The notes beneath the pieces were generated by a model. That model had not been told where the DNA came from and did no database searches. It worked only from the letters and a program-made list of their open reading frames with translations. Positions 1 to 8,523 of a DNA stretch of 64,000 bases are shown here, in pieces. Origin of the DNA: RYN-124 sp033851845 (GTDB lineage: Bacteria; Actinomycetota; Actinomycetes; Mycobacteriales; SCTD01); NCBI GenBank assembly GCA_033851845.1, contig JAWWOH010000111.1:80015-144014 (forward strand), in the 5' to 3' direction. Each line of letters begins with the position of its first letter. The first letter of the stretch is position 1. A program made the translations under genes and the position numbers.

Positions 1-1013
1 ACGTCCTGCGCCGTGCCCTCGACAAGGCCGCGGCGGCCGGCTTCACCTTCTACACGCACCCGGAGATCGAGTTCTTCCTGCTCAAGGAGCTCCCGAAGAA
101 GGGCGTCGCACCGGAGCCGGTTGATGCCGGCGGCTACTTCGACCTCACGCCGCACGACGTGAGCCACGACTTCCGGCGTACGACGATCACCATGCTTGAG
201 CGACTCGGCATCTCGGTGGAGTTCAGCCATCACGAGGTCGCCCCCGGTCAGCAGGAGATCGATCTTCGGTACGCCGATGCCCTGACGACCGCGGACAACA
301 TCCTCACGACGCGGCACGTCATCAAGGAGGTCGCGCTGACGCAGGGTGTCTACGCGACGTTCATGCCGAAGCCGTTCGGCGACCAGCCGGGCAGCGGCAT
401 GCATACGCACCTGTCGCTGTTCGAGGGCGACCGCAACGCATTCCACGACCCGGCCGACCCGCTCTACCTGTCGAGCGTCGGCAAGCACTTCATCGCCGGC
501 CTGCTGAAGCACGCCGCCGAGATCACCGCGGTCACGAACCAGTGGGTCAACTCCTACAAGCGCCTGGTCGCGGGTGGCGAGGCGCCGCCGTACGTCTGCT
601 GGGGTTCCAACAACCGCAGCGCGCTGGTACGGGTGCCGATGTACAAGCCGACGAAGGGCAACAGCACGCGCGTCGAGGTCCGCAGCCCCGACAGCGCGAC
701 CAACCCGTATCTCTGCTTCGCCGTCCTGCTCGCTGCAGGCCTGAAGGGGATCGAGGAGAAGTACCCGCTGCCGCCCGGCGCGGAGGACGACGTCTGGCAG
801 CTGTCGGACGGCGAGCGACGCGCGATGGGGATGACGCCGCTGCCGACCAGCCTGTCCGACGCGTGCCGCGTCATGGAGACCAGCGAGCTCGTCGCGGAGA
901 CGCTCGGCGAGCACGTCTTCGAGTTCTTCCTGCGCAACAAGCGGGCGGAGTGGCAGGCCTACCGGTCGGAGGTCACGCCGTTCGAGCTCGGCCGCTACCT
1001 GCCCGTCCTATGA
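1..1013 (+). CDS. glnA2: Glutamine synthetase, GlnA2-like, 5' end outside window
   Basis: Type I glutamine synthetase fold (ATP-dependent glutamate plus ammonia to glutamine), cytoplasmic. The reading frame is open from the first bases, so the N-terminal part is missing. Visible motifs: HPEIEFFL (metal-binding Glu) near the left edge, the PGQQEID segment, FMPKPFGDQPGSGMHTH (ATP/metal site), and NRSALVR with RVEVRSPD near the C-terminus. At the place where adenylylated enzymes carry Tyr, this protein has DDVWQL (Trp codon 794-796), so it should not be a GlnE substrate at that site. The order glnA2, amidotransferase, glnE resembles the glnA2-glnE pairing of mycobacteria. The stop overlaps the next start (ATGA), which suggests translational coupling. 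Confidence 0.92.
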   Translation, partial: VLRRALDKAAAAGFTFYTHPEIEFFLLKELPKKGVAPEPVDAGGYFDLTPHDVSHDFRRTTITMLERLGISVEFSHHEVAPGQQEIDLRYADALTTADNILTTRHVIKEVALTQGVYATFMPKPFGDQPGSGMHTHLSLFEGDRNAFHDPADPLYLSSVGKHFIAGLLKHAAEITAVTNQWVNSYKRLVAGGEAPPYVCWGSNNRSALVRVPMYKPTKGNSTRVEVRSPDSATNPYLCFAVLLAAGLKGIEEKYPLPPGAEDDVWQLSDGERRAMGMTPLPTSLSDACRVMETSELVAETLGEHVFEFFLRNKRAEWQAYRSEVTPFELGRYLPVL

Positions 1014-1747
1014 GCCACACCGCTCTGGTCATCACGCACACGCCCGCGGAGTCGCCGGGCACCCTCTGCGAGTGGCTGCCGGCAGCGGGTGTCGATCTGC
1101 GCGTCCTCGAGCCGTGGAACGGCGATGCACTGCCTGACGAGGTCGACGCCGACGCGCTCGTGGTGATGGGCGGCCCGCAGCAGGCGTACGACGACGGCTC
1201 GGCACCGTGGCTGCGCCAGACCAAGCAGCTGATGCGGACCGCGACGCTGGCCGGTGTGCCGGTGCTGGGCATCTGCCTCGGCGGCCAGCTGCTCGCCGAG
1301 GCGTTGGGCGGTCGCGTCGCACCCGGCGCGGAGGGGCCGGAGCTGGGCGCCCGGCTGGTGTCCAAGCGCGACGCCGCCGTTGACGATGCGCTGTTCGCCG
1401 ACATCCCGCTGTCACCGGTCGTCGTGCAGTGGCACTGGGACGCGATCGTCGAGCTGCCGGCGCAGGCGGTGCTCCTGGCCGCCAGCCCGCGCTACGCCAA
1501 CCAGGCCTTCCGGGTCGGCGCGAAGGCGTACGGCCTGCAGTTCCACATCGAGACGCCTCCGGACATGGTGCGCAGCTGGTCGGACGCGGACGCGGACGGC
1601 GTGCGCGCTGCCGGCCTCGATCCGGATCAGGTCGCCGATCGCGCCGTCGAGGTGCTGCCGGAGATCGAGGAGGTCTGGCGGCCGTTCGTCGAGCGGTTCG
1701 CCGCGCTCGTACGCGGCGAGACACGGACGTATCTCCCCGTCGTCTGA
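1010..1747 (+). CDS. Type 1 glutamine amidotransferase-like protein
   Basis: Class I glutamine amidotransferase domain of 245 residues, which hydrolyses glutamine and passes ammonia to an acceptor. The nucleophile elbow is GICLGGQLLAEALGG (catalytic Cys) and the catalytic His lies in LQFHIETPP. The start ATG overlaps the glnA2 stop. Stand-alone GATase1 proteins include GMP-synthase-like and gamma-glutamyl hydrolase-like enzymes, and the true acceptor cannot be told from sequence. Its position between glnA2 and glnE points to glutamine metabolism or a gamma-glutamyl compound. A frame open farther upstream runs through glnA2 and is not used here. Confidence 0.85.
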   Translation: MSHTALVITHTPAESPGTLCEWLPAAGVDLRVLEPWNGDALPDEVDADALVVMGGPQQAYDDGSAPWLRQTKQLMRTATLAGVPVLGICLGGQLLAEALGGRVAPGAEGPELGARLVSKRDAAVDDALFADIPLSPVVVQWHWDAIVELPAQAVLLAASPRYANQAFRVGAKAYGLQFHIETPPDMVRSWSDADADGVRAAGLDPDQVADRAVEVLPEIEEVWRPFVERFAALVRGETRTYLPVV

Positions 1748-1761
1748 CTGCTTCTCAGCAG

Positions 1762-1819
1762 CATGTCCAACTGCCGCAAGAAGCTGCCGCGCGACAGAAA
1801 GTTGCGGCAGTTCGACATG
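1762..1819. repeat. 18-bp inverted repeat before glnE
   Basis: Arms 1762-1779 and 1802-1819 are complementary at 17 of 18 positions around a 22-nt loop. A competing shorter stem pairs 1784-1790 with 1804-1810. It lies in the 101-bp gap between the amidotransferase stop and the glnE start. It could act as a terminator/attenuator without a U-tract, or be a mobile palindrome. One arm recurs at 16584-16601. Confidence 0.7.
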
Positions 1820-1848
1820 GGGCTGCACAGGTACAGGACGATGGCGGC

Positions 1849-4800
1849 GTGACGGCGGACTGGTTCGACGAGCACCCGCGTGGGACGTCGGGTCGGACCC
1901 GGCTGATCCGGCTGGGCTTCACCGACCTCGAGGCCGCCGAGAGCTCGCTCAGCGAGCTAGGGCTCTGGACGGCAGGAGCTCCGGCCGACGAGGACGCCGC
2001 GGTCGTCGTCATGGCACTCGGTGAGACGGTGGAGCCCGATCTGGCCGTCGCCTCACTCGAACGACTCGCGGGGGCCCTGCCCGATGCAGACAAGCTGCTC
2101 CGCGCACTGCGCGAGTCGGACGGGCTTCGGCGGCGGTTGCTCGGCGTGCTCGGCGTCAGCATCGCACTCGGGGACCACCTCGCCGCGCACCCGCACGACT
2201 GGGTGGTCCTGCTCGACGACGACATCACGACCGTGCGGCCGAGCCGGCTCGGGCTGCAGTGGCAGCTGCTTGACGCGGTCGGCGCCGGCCACACGCCACC
2301 TACGGGCACCGTTGGGTCCGCCGCACGGGGCACCGGCCCGGAGGTGGTCGGCGCGCTGCGCGCGGCGTACCGGCGGTGCCTGCTCGCGCTGGCCGCGCGC
2401 GACCTTTCCGGCGAGGTCGCCGTCGAGGACGTCGCCGGGGAGCTCGCCGACCTCGCCGGGGCAGCGCTGACCGCAGGGCTGGCCGTTGCGCTGGCCGGCC
2501 TGCCTGCCGAGCCGCCGGGTTGCCGGCTCGCGGTCATCGGCATGGGGAAGACCGGCGGGCGCGAGCTCAACTACGTCAGCGACGTCGATGTCGTGTTCGT
2601 CGCGGAGCCGATCGAGGGCGGGTCCGACGATGACGCCTTGCGCACCGCGACGACGCTGGCCGCCTCGATGATGCGGGTGTGCGCCGACGTCGCATGGCCG
2701 GTGGACGCGGCACTGCGGCCGGAGGGCAAGGCCGGCCCCCTGGTGCGCACCCTCGCCAGCCACGAGGCCTACTACCGACGCTGGGCCGGCACGTGGGAGT
2801 TCCAGGCACTGCTCAAGGCGCGACCGATCGCGGGCGACCTCGAGCTGGGTGCTGCCTATGTCGACGCACTCGCGCCGCTGGTGTGGGCGGTGGGCGAGCG
2901 GCCCAACTTCGTCGAGGACGTGCAGTCGATGCGGCGACGCGTGGAGTCGACCCTGCGCGCAGACGTCGGCGATGCGGTCGCGAGCCGCGAGGTGAAGCTC
3001 GGGCCCGGGGGCTTGCGCGACGTGGAGTTCGCCGTGCAGCTGCTGCAGCTGGTGCACGGTCGGGCCGACGCGAGCGTGCGCAGCGGAACGACGCTCGTGG
3101 CCCTCGAGCAGCTCGCCGCCGGTGGGTACGTCGGCCGCGAGGACGCCCGGCACCTCGCCGAGGCCTACCGCTGGCTGCGGTCCGTCGAGCACCGGCTGCA
3201 GCTGCACCGGCTGCGCCGTACCCATCTGCTGCCGGCAGCGGGTGACGAACCCGGACTGCGCCGGGTGGCCAGGGCGATGGGTTACCGCGGCGACGCGGTT
3301 GCGCTGTTCTCGCGCGAGCGGGCCGGCTACACGCGCGAGGTACGCCGGCTGCACGAGAAGCTCTTCTACCGACCGCTTCTGTCCGCGGTCGCACGGCTCC
3401 CGGCTGCCGAAGCGCGGCTCACCCCCGAAGCCGCCGGCGCACGGCTGCAGGCACTCGGGTTCGCGCAGCCCGTCGTCGCGCTGCGGCACCTGGAGGCGCT
3501 CACCGAGGGCGTGTCGCGGCGGGCGTCGATCCAGCAGACGCTGCTGCCGGCGATGCTCGGCTGGTTCGCCGACGCGGCGGACCCGGATGCCGGGCTGCTG
3601 TCGTTCCGGCAGGTGTCGGACGCCCTCGGGTCGACCCCCTGGTACCTGCGGCTGCTCCGCGACGAAGGTACGGCGGCGGAGCGGCTGGCCCGGCTGCTCG
3701 CCTCTTCGCGTTACGTCGCCGACCTGCTCGGTCGCGCACCTGACGCCGTGCGGATGCTGGCCGACGACGAGGCCCTCGTGCCGCGGGACCGGGCCGCGCT
3801 GCACAGCGCCTTCACGTCCGTGGCCAGCCGGCGGGACGACTGGGAGGCGTCGGTCACGGCTGTTCGCGGGCTGCGTCGTCAGGAGCTGCTCCGCGTGGCG
3901 TGCGCCGACCTGCTCGGTCTGCTCGACGTCGGGGGGGTGGGACGGGCGCTCTCCGACGTCGCGGGCGCCACCGTCGCAGCGGCACTCGAGGTCGCCAGCC
4001 GCAAGGTCGAGGCCGAGCGTCGCGGTCCGCTGCCGATGCGCCTCGCGGTCGTCGCGATGGGCCGACTGGGCGGCGACGAGCAGGGCTACGGCTCCGACGC
4101 GGATGTGCTGTTCGTGCACGAGCCGATCGACGGCGCCGCGGACGCCGAGGCGGCCGCGGCCGCACACGACGTCGCCAACGAGCTGCGTCGCCTGCTCGCG
4201 CTGCCCGCACCGGACCCGCCGCTCGTCGTCGACGCAGATCTGCGGCCCGAGGGGCGGCAGGGACCACTCACGCGCAGCGCCGCGTCGTACGCCGCCTACT
4301 ACCGCCGGTGGTCCGCGCTCTGGGAAGCGCAGGCACTTCTCCGCGCCGCCCACCTGGCGGGCGACAGCGACATCTCCGCGAGCTTCCTGGCTGACATCAA
4401 CGAGGTCCGGTGGCCAACGGGGGGACTGACCGACGAACAGGTCATCGAGATCCGGCGGATCAAGGCGCGCGTCGAGAACGAGCGGATGCCCAAGAACGTC
4501 GACACCGGGCTGGCCCTGAAGATGGGCAAGGGCGGCATCGCCGACGTTGAGTGGACGGTCCAGCTGCTGCAGCTCCGGCATGCGCACGACGTCGAAGGTC
4601 TCCGTACGACGTCGACGCTGGCGGCGTTGACCGCAGCGGTCGACGCAGGTCTCGTCGACTCCGCGGACGGCGAGGTGCTGGCGACGGCATGGACCCTGGC
4701 CGTACGGGTCCGCAACGCGCTGATGCTGGTCCGCGGCCGCCCGGCTGCGGCGCTGCCGTCGAGCGGCCGAGAGCTCGCCGGCGTCGCTCGCGCGCTCGGA

Positions 4801-4893
4801 TACCCTGCCGGGGCGTCGGGCACGTTCCTCGACGACTACCGGCGCGCGACGCGCAGATCCCGCGCCGTCGTGGAGAGGGTGTTCTATCAATGA
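1849..4893 (+). CDS. glnE: Bifunctional glutamine synthetase adenylyltransferase/deadenylase
   Basis: GlnE adds AMP to, and removes it from, a Tyr of the regulated glutamine synthetase (here presumably GlnA1, Tyr402). The protein has 1014 residues, the usual length. It has two nucleotidyltransferase domains: the N-terminal signature MGKTGGRELNYVSDVDVVF begins near residue 232 and the C-terminal MGRLGGDEQGYGSDADVLF near residue 737, both with the SDxD metal motif. The start is set at GTG 1849 because VTADWFDEHPRG followed by RLIRLGF matches the usual family N-terminus. The frame upstream is only a continuation of the amidotransferase shadow. The stop overlaps the next gene (ATGA at 4890). Confidence 0.95.
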   Translation: MTADWFDEHPRGTSGRTRLIRLGFTDLEAAESSLSELGLWTAGAPADEDAAVVVMALGETVEPDLAVASLERLAGALPDADKLLRALRESDGLRRRLLGVLGVSIALGDHLAAHPHDWVVLLDDDITTVRPSRLGLQWQLLDAVGAGHTPPTGTVGSAARGTGPEVVGALRAAYRRCLLALAARDLSGEVAVEDVAGELADLAGAALTAGLAVALAGLPAEPPGCRLAVIGMGKTGGRELNYVSDVDVVFVAEPIEGGSDDDALRTATTLAASMMRVCADVAWPVDAALRPEGKAGPLVRTLASHEAYYRRWAGTWEFQALLKARPIAGDLELGAAYVDALAPLVWAVGERPNFVEDVQSMRRRVESTLRADVGDAVASREVKLGPGGLRDVEFAVQLLQLVHGRADASVRSGTTLVALEQLAAGGYVGREDARHLAEAYRWLRSVEHRLQLHRLRRTHLLPAAGDEPGLRRVARAMGYRGDAVALFSRERAGYTREVRRLHEKLFYRPLLSAVARLPAAEARLTPEAAGARLQALGFAQPVVALRHLEALTEGVSRRASIQQTLLPAMLGWFADAADPDAGLLSFRQVSDALGSTPWYLRLLRDEGTAAERLARLLASSRYVADLLGRAPDAVRMLADDEALVPRDRAALHSAFTSVASRRDDWEASVTAVRGLRRQELLRVACADLLGLLDVGGVGRALSDVAGATVAAALEVASRKVEAERRGPLPMRLAVVAMGRLGGDEQGYGSDADVLFVHEPIDGAADAEAAAAAHDVANELRRLLALPAPDPPLVVDADLRPEGRQGPLTRSAASYAAYYRRWSALWEAQALLRAAHLAGDSDISASFLADINEVRWPTGGLTDEQVIEIRRIKARVENERMPKNVDTGLALKMGKGGIADVEWTVQLLQLRHAHDVEGLRTTSTLAALTAAVDAGLVDSADGEVLATAWTLAVRVRNALMLVRGRPAAALPSSGRELAGVARALGYPAGASGTFLDDYRRATRRSRAVVERVFYQ

Positions 4894-5840
4894 GCGTGCG
4901 CACGGTGACCGTCGCCGACACGAGGTTCCTGCTTCGTGAGGACGGCAGCGGGCCCGGCACGCCCGTGCTGCTGCTGCATGGTGTGCCGGAGACCTCGTCG
5001 GTATGGCGTGACGTCGCCCCCGCGCTCGCCACCGGCCGCCGGGTCCTCGCGCCCGACCTGCCGGGACTCGGTGGTTCGTCGTACGCCGGTCCATTCGACG
5101 TGCCGTCGTTGGTCACCCAGCTCGCCGCTCTGATCGAGTCGGAGGCTGCCGGCGCCGTCGACGTCGTGGGACACGACTGGGGCGGCGTGCTCGCCCTCGC
5201 GCTCGCAGGTCAGCGACCTGAGCTCGTCCGCCGCCTCTGCGTCGCCAACGCGCCCTTCCGGCACCTGCCGCTGCACCGGATGCTGCACGTCCCGCTGTTC
5301 GCGCTGCCGGCAGTGCCGGAGCTGATCTTCCGGCTCGGTGGCCGACGCGTCGTCGACACGATGCTGGCGCTGGCGTGGAAGGCGGCCCGGCCGCTCGACG
5401 AGGAACGGCGGGCCGAGTACGAGGCGGCGTACACAGACCCGGAGAAGGTTGCCGCGATGCTCGGCTACTACCGGGGGGTGGCCCGCCCGCGGGTCAAGGC
5501 ACTTCTGACGCGTACACCGCTCGACGGCTCACCGCGCGTGAAGGTCGAGAAGAGCCTCGTGCTGTGGGGTGCACTCGATCCGGTGCTTCCGATCGGCACC
5601 GGGGAAAGCGTCGTACGCGACCTCGGAGCCGACTGTGTCATGGTCACGGTTCCGGGGGCCGGCCACTTCGTGATCGAGGAGGCGACGGCCGTCGTGACCG
5701 ACGTGCTGCTGGACTTCTTGCGCGACGACGGTGCAGCGACCGCGAAGAAGGCGACCGCGAAGAAGGCGACCGCGAAGAAGGCGCCGGTCAACAAGGCCAC
5801 GAGTGCACCGGAGGACGCGTCGTCGCCCGGTTCTCGCTGA
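4890..5840 (+). CDS. Alpha/beta hydrolase (epoxide hydrolase/haloalkane dehalogenase type) with Lys-Ala tail
   Basis: Alpha/beta hydrolase of 316 residues. LLHGVPETSSVW is the oxyanion region. GHDWGG is the nucleophile elbow with Asp, typical of epoxide hydrolases and haloalkane dehalogenases rather than Ser esterases. ALDPVLP supplies the acid and GAGHFVIEEA the His. After the core comes a basic tail with the unit ATAKK repeated, then a Ser/Pro-rich end. Such tails are histone H1-like and may bind nucleic acid or polyanions, but that is inference. The start overlaps the glnE stop, so the two are probably co-translated. Substrate unknown. Confidence 0.85.
   Translation: MSVRTVTVADTRFLLREDGSGPGTPVLLLHGVPETSSVWRDVAPALATGRRVLAPDLPGLGGSSYAGPFDVPSLVTQLAALIESEAAGAVDVVGHDWGGVLALALAGQRPELVRRLCVANAPFRHLPLHRMLHVPLFALPAVPELIFRLGGRRVVDTMLALAWKAARPLDEERRAEYEAAYTDPEKVAAMLGYYRGVARPRVKALLTRTPLDGSPRVKVEKSLVLWGALDPVLPIGTGESVVRDLGADCVMVTVPGAGHFVIEEATAVVTDVLLDFLRDDGAATAKKATAKKATAKKAPVNKATSAPEDASSPGSR
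5736..5780 (+). repeat. Three tandem 15-bp units in hydrolase tail
   Basis: Units at 5736-5750, 5751-5765 and 5766-5780 are identical and encode the repeated Ala-Thr-Ala-Lys-Lys tail. Because the unit is a multiple of three, copy-number change would keep the frame. Confidence 0.9.
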
Positions 5841-7324
5841 GTCGCCTCGAATGGCGGGCCGGCGCCATCGCCGCGGCCCTCGGCCTCCTTCACCTCCTCC
5901 TGCTGCCGCGCAGCGGCACCGACCTCGCGGCCCAGCAGGCCCGGGCGAGCTTCGCCCGCGCGCATCCGCTGACGCCCGTCGACCTGTCCTGGTACGCCGG
6001 CATGCACCCGTTCGGCTACAGCGTCATCTCGCCGTACGTCATGGCCGTCCTCGGCGTCGGCATCACCGGGCTGTTCGCCGCTGTGGCCGGCGCGGTCCTG
6101 CTGGCCCGCCTGCTTCGCCAGACGCCGCACCCGGCAGCCGGCGCCTACTCCGGTGCTGTGTTCTGCGTCGCCGACGTGGTCAGCGGCCGGACGACGTTCG
6201 CCCTCGGTGCGGTGTTCGCGCTGGCCTCGCTCATCGTCCTGCCGCGTCGGCTACCGGCCGCCGTGCTCGCGGTGCTGACGGCTCTGACGAGTCCGGTCGC
6301 CGCTGCCTTCGTCGGGCTGGCCGCCGCCGTGCTGGTCCTCCGGCGCAAGCCGGGGGGCTGGCCCATCGGCCTGGGCTCCTCGGTGCCGGTGGCGGCCCTC
6401 GGCTGGCTGTTCCCCTCCGGCGGCATCCAGCCCTACGAGTACGCATCTGCGCCGTACGCCGTCGTCGCCGGGCTGCTGCTCGCCCTGCTCACCCACTCGT
6501 GGTCCATCCGGGTCGGCGCCCTGATGTATGCCCTGGCGTCGTCGTTCCTGCTGCTGTCGCCGGATCCGTTCGGCAGCAACATCCTGCGCCTGGGTCTGCT
6601 GCTCGCGGCGCCGCTGGTGCTGGCGACCGCGACGGAGCACTGGCGCATCGTCGTGCCCATCGTGGTGCTGATGGCGTACTGGCAGCTGCAGCCGCCGTAC
6701 GCCGACATCCGGGCCAGACCGGCGCCGTCGTTTGCGAGCGTCACCCGCGAGCTCGTCGCGCTCGACGCCAGGCGCACGGAGGTGGTGCCCTTGCGTGACC
6801 ACGGGGAGGCGACCCACATCGCCCCCATCGTGCCGCTGGCCCGCGGCTGGTCGCGGCAGGTCGACACCGGCCGCAACCTGCTGTTCTACCGAGGCGCTCT
6901 CTCCGCCGACGAGTTCCGGCAGTGGCTCATCGACAATGCCGTCGACACCGTCGCGCTCGCGCCGGGCGCCAAGGCCGATCGGGCCGGCCGCGGGGAGCGG
7001 GCGCTGCTCCTCGTCGGCAGGGTGAAGGACCTCGAGCGCGTGTGGTCCGACGACCACTGGGTGGTCTGGCGGTTCACCGCGAAAGAGCGCAAGCGGATCG
7101 CGGCCAGCCCCGTCGAGGTCATCGACACCGACCGGACGACGATCTCCTTGACGTCACCGAAAGCGGCGTACGTCGACTTGGTGGTCCGGTGGTCGCGCTG
7201 GCTGTCGGTCGAGGGGCCGGCCTGTCTCGAGAAGCACGGGTCGTGGACCCGGATCCGGTTCTCCCGCGGCGGATCGGCCACGGTCAGCAGCAAGCTTGCT
7301 TTCCGCCCCCACGGGCACTGCTGA
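5837..7324 (+). CDS. Polytopic membrane protein, function unknown
   Basis: Roughly 495 residues. The N-terminal two thirds carry about nine to ten hydrophobic spans, followed by a soluble C-terminal part of about 180 residues. The layout is GT-C-like (a multi-pass membrane part with a terminal soluble domain) but I see no catalytic motif. No ATG, GTG or TTG lies in frame near the expected N-terminus. A CTG at 5837 overlaps the hydrolase TGA (CTGA), and the first membrane span follows at once, so this is the best start candidate. The next in-frame ATG, at 6002, would remove the first span. Product identity is uncertain; coding is well supported. Confidence 0.65.
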   Translation: MSRLEWRAGAIAAALGLLHLLLLPRSGTDLAAQQARASFARAHPLTPVDLSWYAGMHPFGYSVISPYVMAVLGVGITGLFAAVAGAVLLARLLRQTPHPAAGAYSGAVFCVADVVSGRTTFALGAVFALASLIVLPRRLPAAVLAVLTALTSPVAAAFVGLAAAVLVLRRKPGGWPIGLGSSVPVAALGWLFPSGGIQPYEYASAPYAVVAGLLLALLTHSWSIRVGALMYALASSFLLLSPDPFGSNILRLGLLLAAPLVLATATEHWRIVVPIVVLMAYWQLQPPYADIRARPAPSFASVTRELVALDARRTEVVPLRDHGEATHIAPIVPLARGWSRQVDTGRNLLFYRGALSADEFRQWLIDNAVDTVALAPGAKADRAGRGERALLLVGRVKDLERVWSDDHWVVWRFTAKERKRIAASPVEVIDTDRTTISLTSPKAAYVDLVVRWSRWLSVEGPACLEKHGSWTRIRFSRGGSATVSSKLAFRPHGHC

Positions 7325-7382
7325 GCAGTCGTGGTTGCATAGCCGGACGAAGGTACGTAACCCAGACTGCAGAGGCGCCCCC

Positions 7383-7814
7383 ATGCGCGTGCTCGTGTGT
7401 GACGACGACGTCGACGTCGGCGGTTTCCTGGTGACCCTGTTCGACCTCGAGGGGTGGACCTGCGAGCTCGTGACGTCGGGGGAGCAGTGCCTCGAGCACC
7501 TCCAGAAGGCCGACCGTCCGGACGTCCTCGTGCTCGACCAGGTGATGCCCGGGCTGACGGGCATCGCCGTCGCCGAACGGCTCCGCTCCGCCGACTTCGT
7601 GGAGCCGATCATCCTGTGCTCGGGGCACCTCGGCCCGGAGCTCAACGACGACGTCGAGCGCCTCGCCCTGGTTCCGGTCAACAAGATCGACCTGCAGGCG
7701 CTCGTGCGGATCATCCGCGCGGCGGTCGCCAATCCGCCGGTGGTGCAGGTGAACAAGAAGCCGGCGAAGCGGCCGGCGCGCAAGCCTTCGCCTCGGCAAC
7801 CGAGCGCGCGTTAG
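7383..7814 (+). CDS. Single-domain response regulator with basic tail
   Basis: A CheY-like receiver of 143 residues starting MRVLVCDDD. The acidic pocket (DDD), the phosphoacceptor Asp in VLVLDQVMPG and the conserved Lys in VNKIDL are present. There is no DNA-binding output domain. Instead a short basic tail (KKPAKRPARK) follows. It may act by protein contact or as a phosphate sink. No histidine kinase is adjacent, so the partner is unknown. The start at 7383 is chosen because the receiver fold begins there. Confidence 0.85.
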   Translation: MRVLVCDDDVDVGGFLVTLFDLEGWTCELVTSGEQCLEHLQKADRPDVLVLDQVMPGLTGIAVAERLRSADFVEPIILCSGHLGPELNDDVERLALVPVNKIDLQALVRIIRAAVANPPVVQVNKKPAKRPARKPSPRQPSAR

Positions 7815-7886
7815 GCCGAACGGCCCTGGCAAGTTGCTCCGGATGGCGGCTCCAGCCCGCACGTACTGACCGTCATCGTTGGGCAC

Positions 7887-8096
7887 ATGACCCCTATGAC
7901 GATCGATCTCACGGATCAGCCCCGGCTGACGCCGTACGAGGACAGCCTGCTGCGCCGGCTGTACTTCTTCGAGACGTCTGGCGCGACCCTGGCGCCGCCA
8001 CTGCGGGTGCTCAAGGCGGAGCTCCGGGCACGGGATCAGCGCAGCACCGTGCGCGACCCGCAGGCCGATCTGACCAGGGTCCCCATCTACGCGTGA
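7887..8096 (+). CDS. Small conserved-looking protein of unknown function
   Basis: A 69-residue protein with an amphipathic central stretch (LRRLYFFETSG, then LRVLKAELRARD). It has no signal peptide and no known motif. A strong hairpin terminator follows 38 bp downstream, which supports a real transcript. A second ATG at 7896 is an alternative start. I do not recognise a family. Confidence 0.5.
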   Translation: MTPMTIDLTDQPRLTPYEDSLLRRLYFFETSGATLAPPLRVLKAELRARDQRSTVRDPQADLTRVPIYA

Positions 8097-8133
8097 GCGA
8101 CCGGACCGCCGTGCGCGCGTCCTGACAAGTAAC

Positions 8134-8168
8134 CAGCCCCGGTACTGCCCCTCGCAGTACCGGGGCTG
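8134..8168. terminator. Perfect 15-bp hairpin, probably bidirectional
   Basis: Arms 8134-8148 and 8154-8168 are perfectly complementary around a 5-nt loop. It sits between two converging genes (ends at 8096 and 8206), so it can terminate both. No U-run follows, as is common in actinobacteria. Confidence 0.85.
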
Positions 8169-8205
8169 TGTCCATGTCGGAGCACTCGGCAGGTAGCCCG
8201 CCCCG

Positions 8206-8439
8206 TCAGGGTTGCCGGCGCGGCAGCGGAACCGCGCGGAGGTCGCGAGCCGACTCGTCGTCGCGGCAGGCCGAAGGGTGGGTCCGGAGAAATCGGCGTA
8301 CCTCGTCGTCGAACTCGGAGGGGTCGGAGCGCAGGACTTCCACCGTCTCGCACTCCAAGCAGGTCATCCCGATCACGCTCTGGTGGAAGTGCACACGTAC
8401 GCGCTCGAGCAGGCTCTGCTGCGACGGCTCGGGCTTCAC
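8206..8439 (-). CDS. Small cytosolic CxxC protein
   Basis: A 77-residue protein with a GTG start. MTCLEC gives a CxxC pair, followed by DEVRRFLRTHP. It could be a small zinc-ribbon or redox protein. It lies downstream of ccdA on the same strand after an 84-bp gap, so it may belong to the thiol-redox group. The gap also holds a TATAGC box at about 8471-8480 that could be its own promoter. No family recognised. Confidence 0.5.
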   Translation of the reverse strand: MKPEPSQQSLLERVRVHFHQSVIGMTCLECETVEVLRSDPSEFDDEVRRFLRTHPSACRDDESARDLRAVPLPRRQP

Positions 8440-8523
8440 CCGTTCAGGGTCGCCCGGCGCGCCCTGCCCGGCTATAGCCCGAATGGCGCATCTGCGCAGG
8501 AGTGCCCAGACCGACCGGCGTCC

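Noticed and set aside
2053..5094. 1013-codon open frame on the minus strand opposite glnE
   Set aside because: Antisense shadow of a GC-rich gene; composition is Arg/Gly/Gln-rich with no family motif, while the plus strand encodes a complete GlnE.
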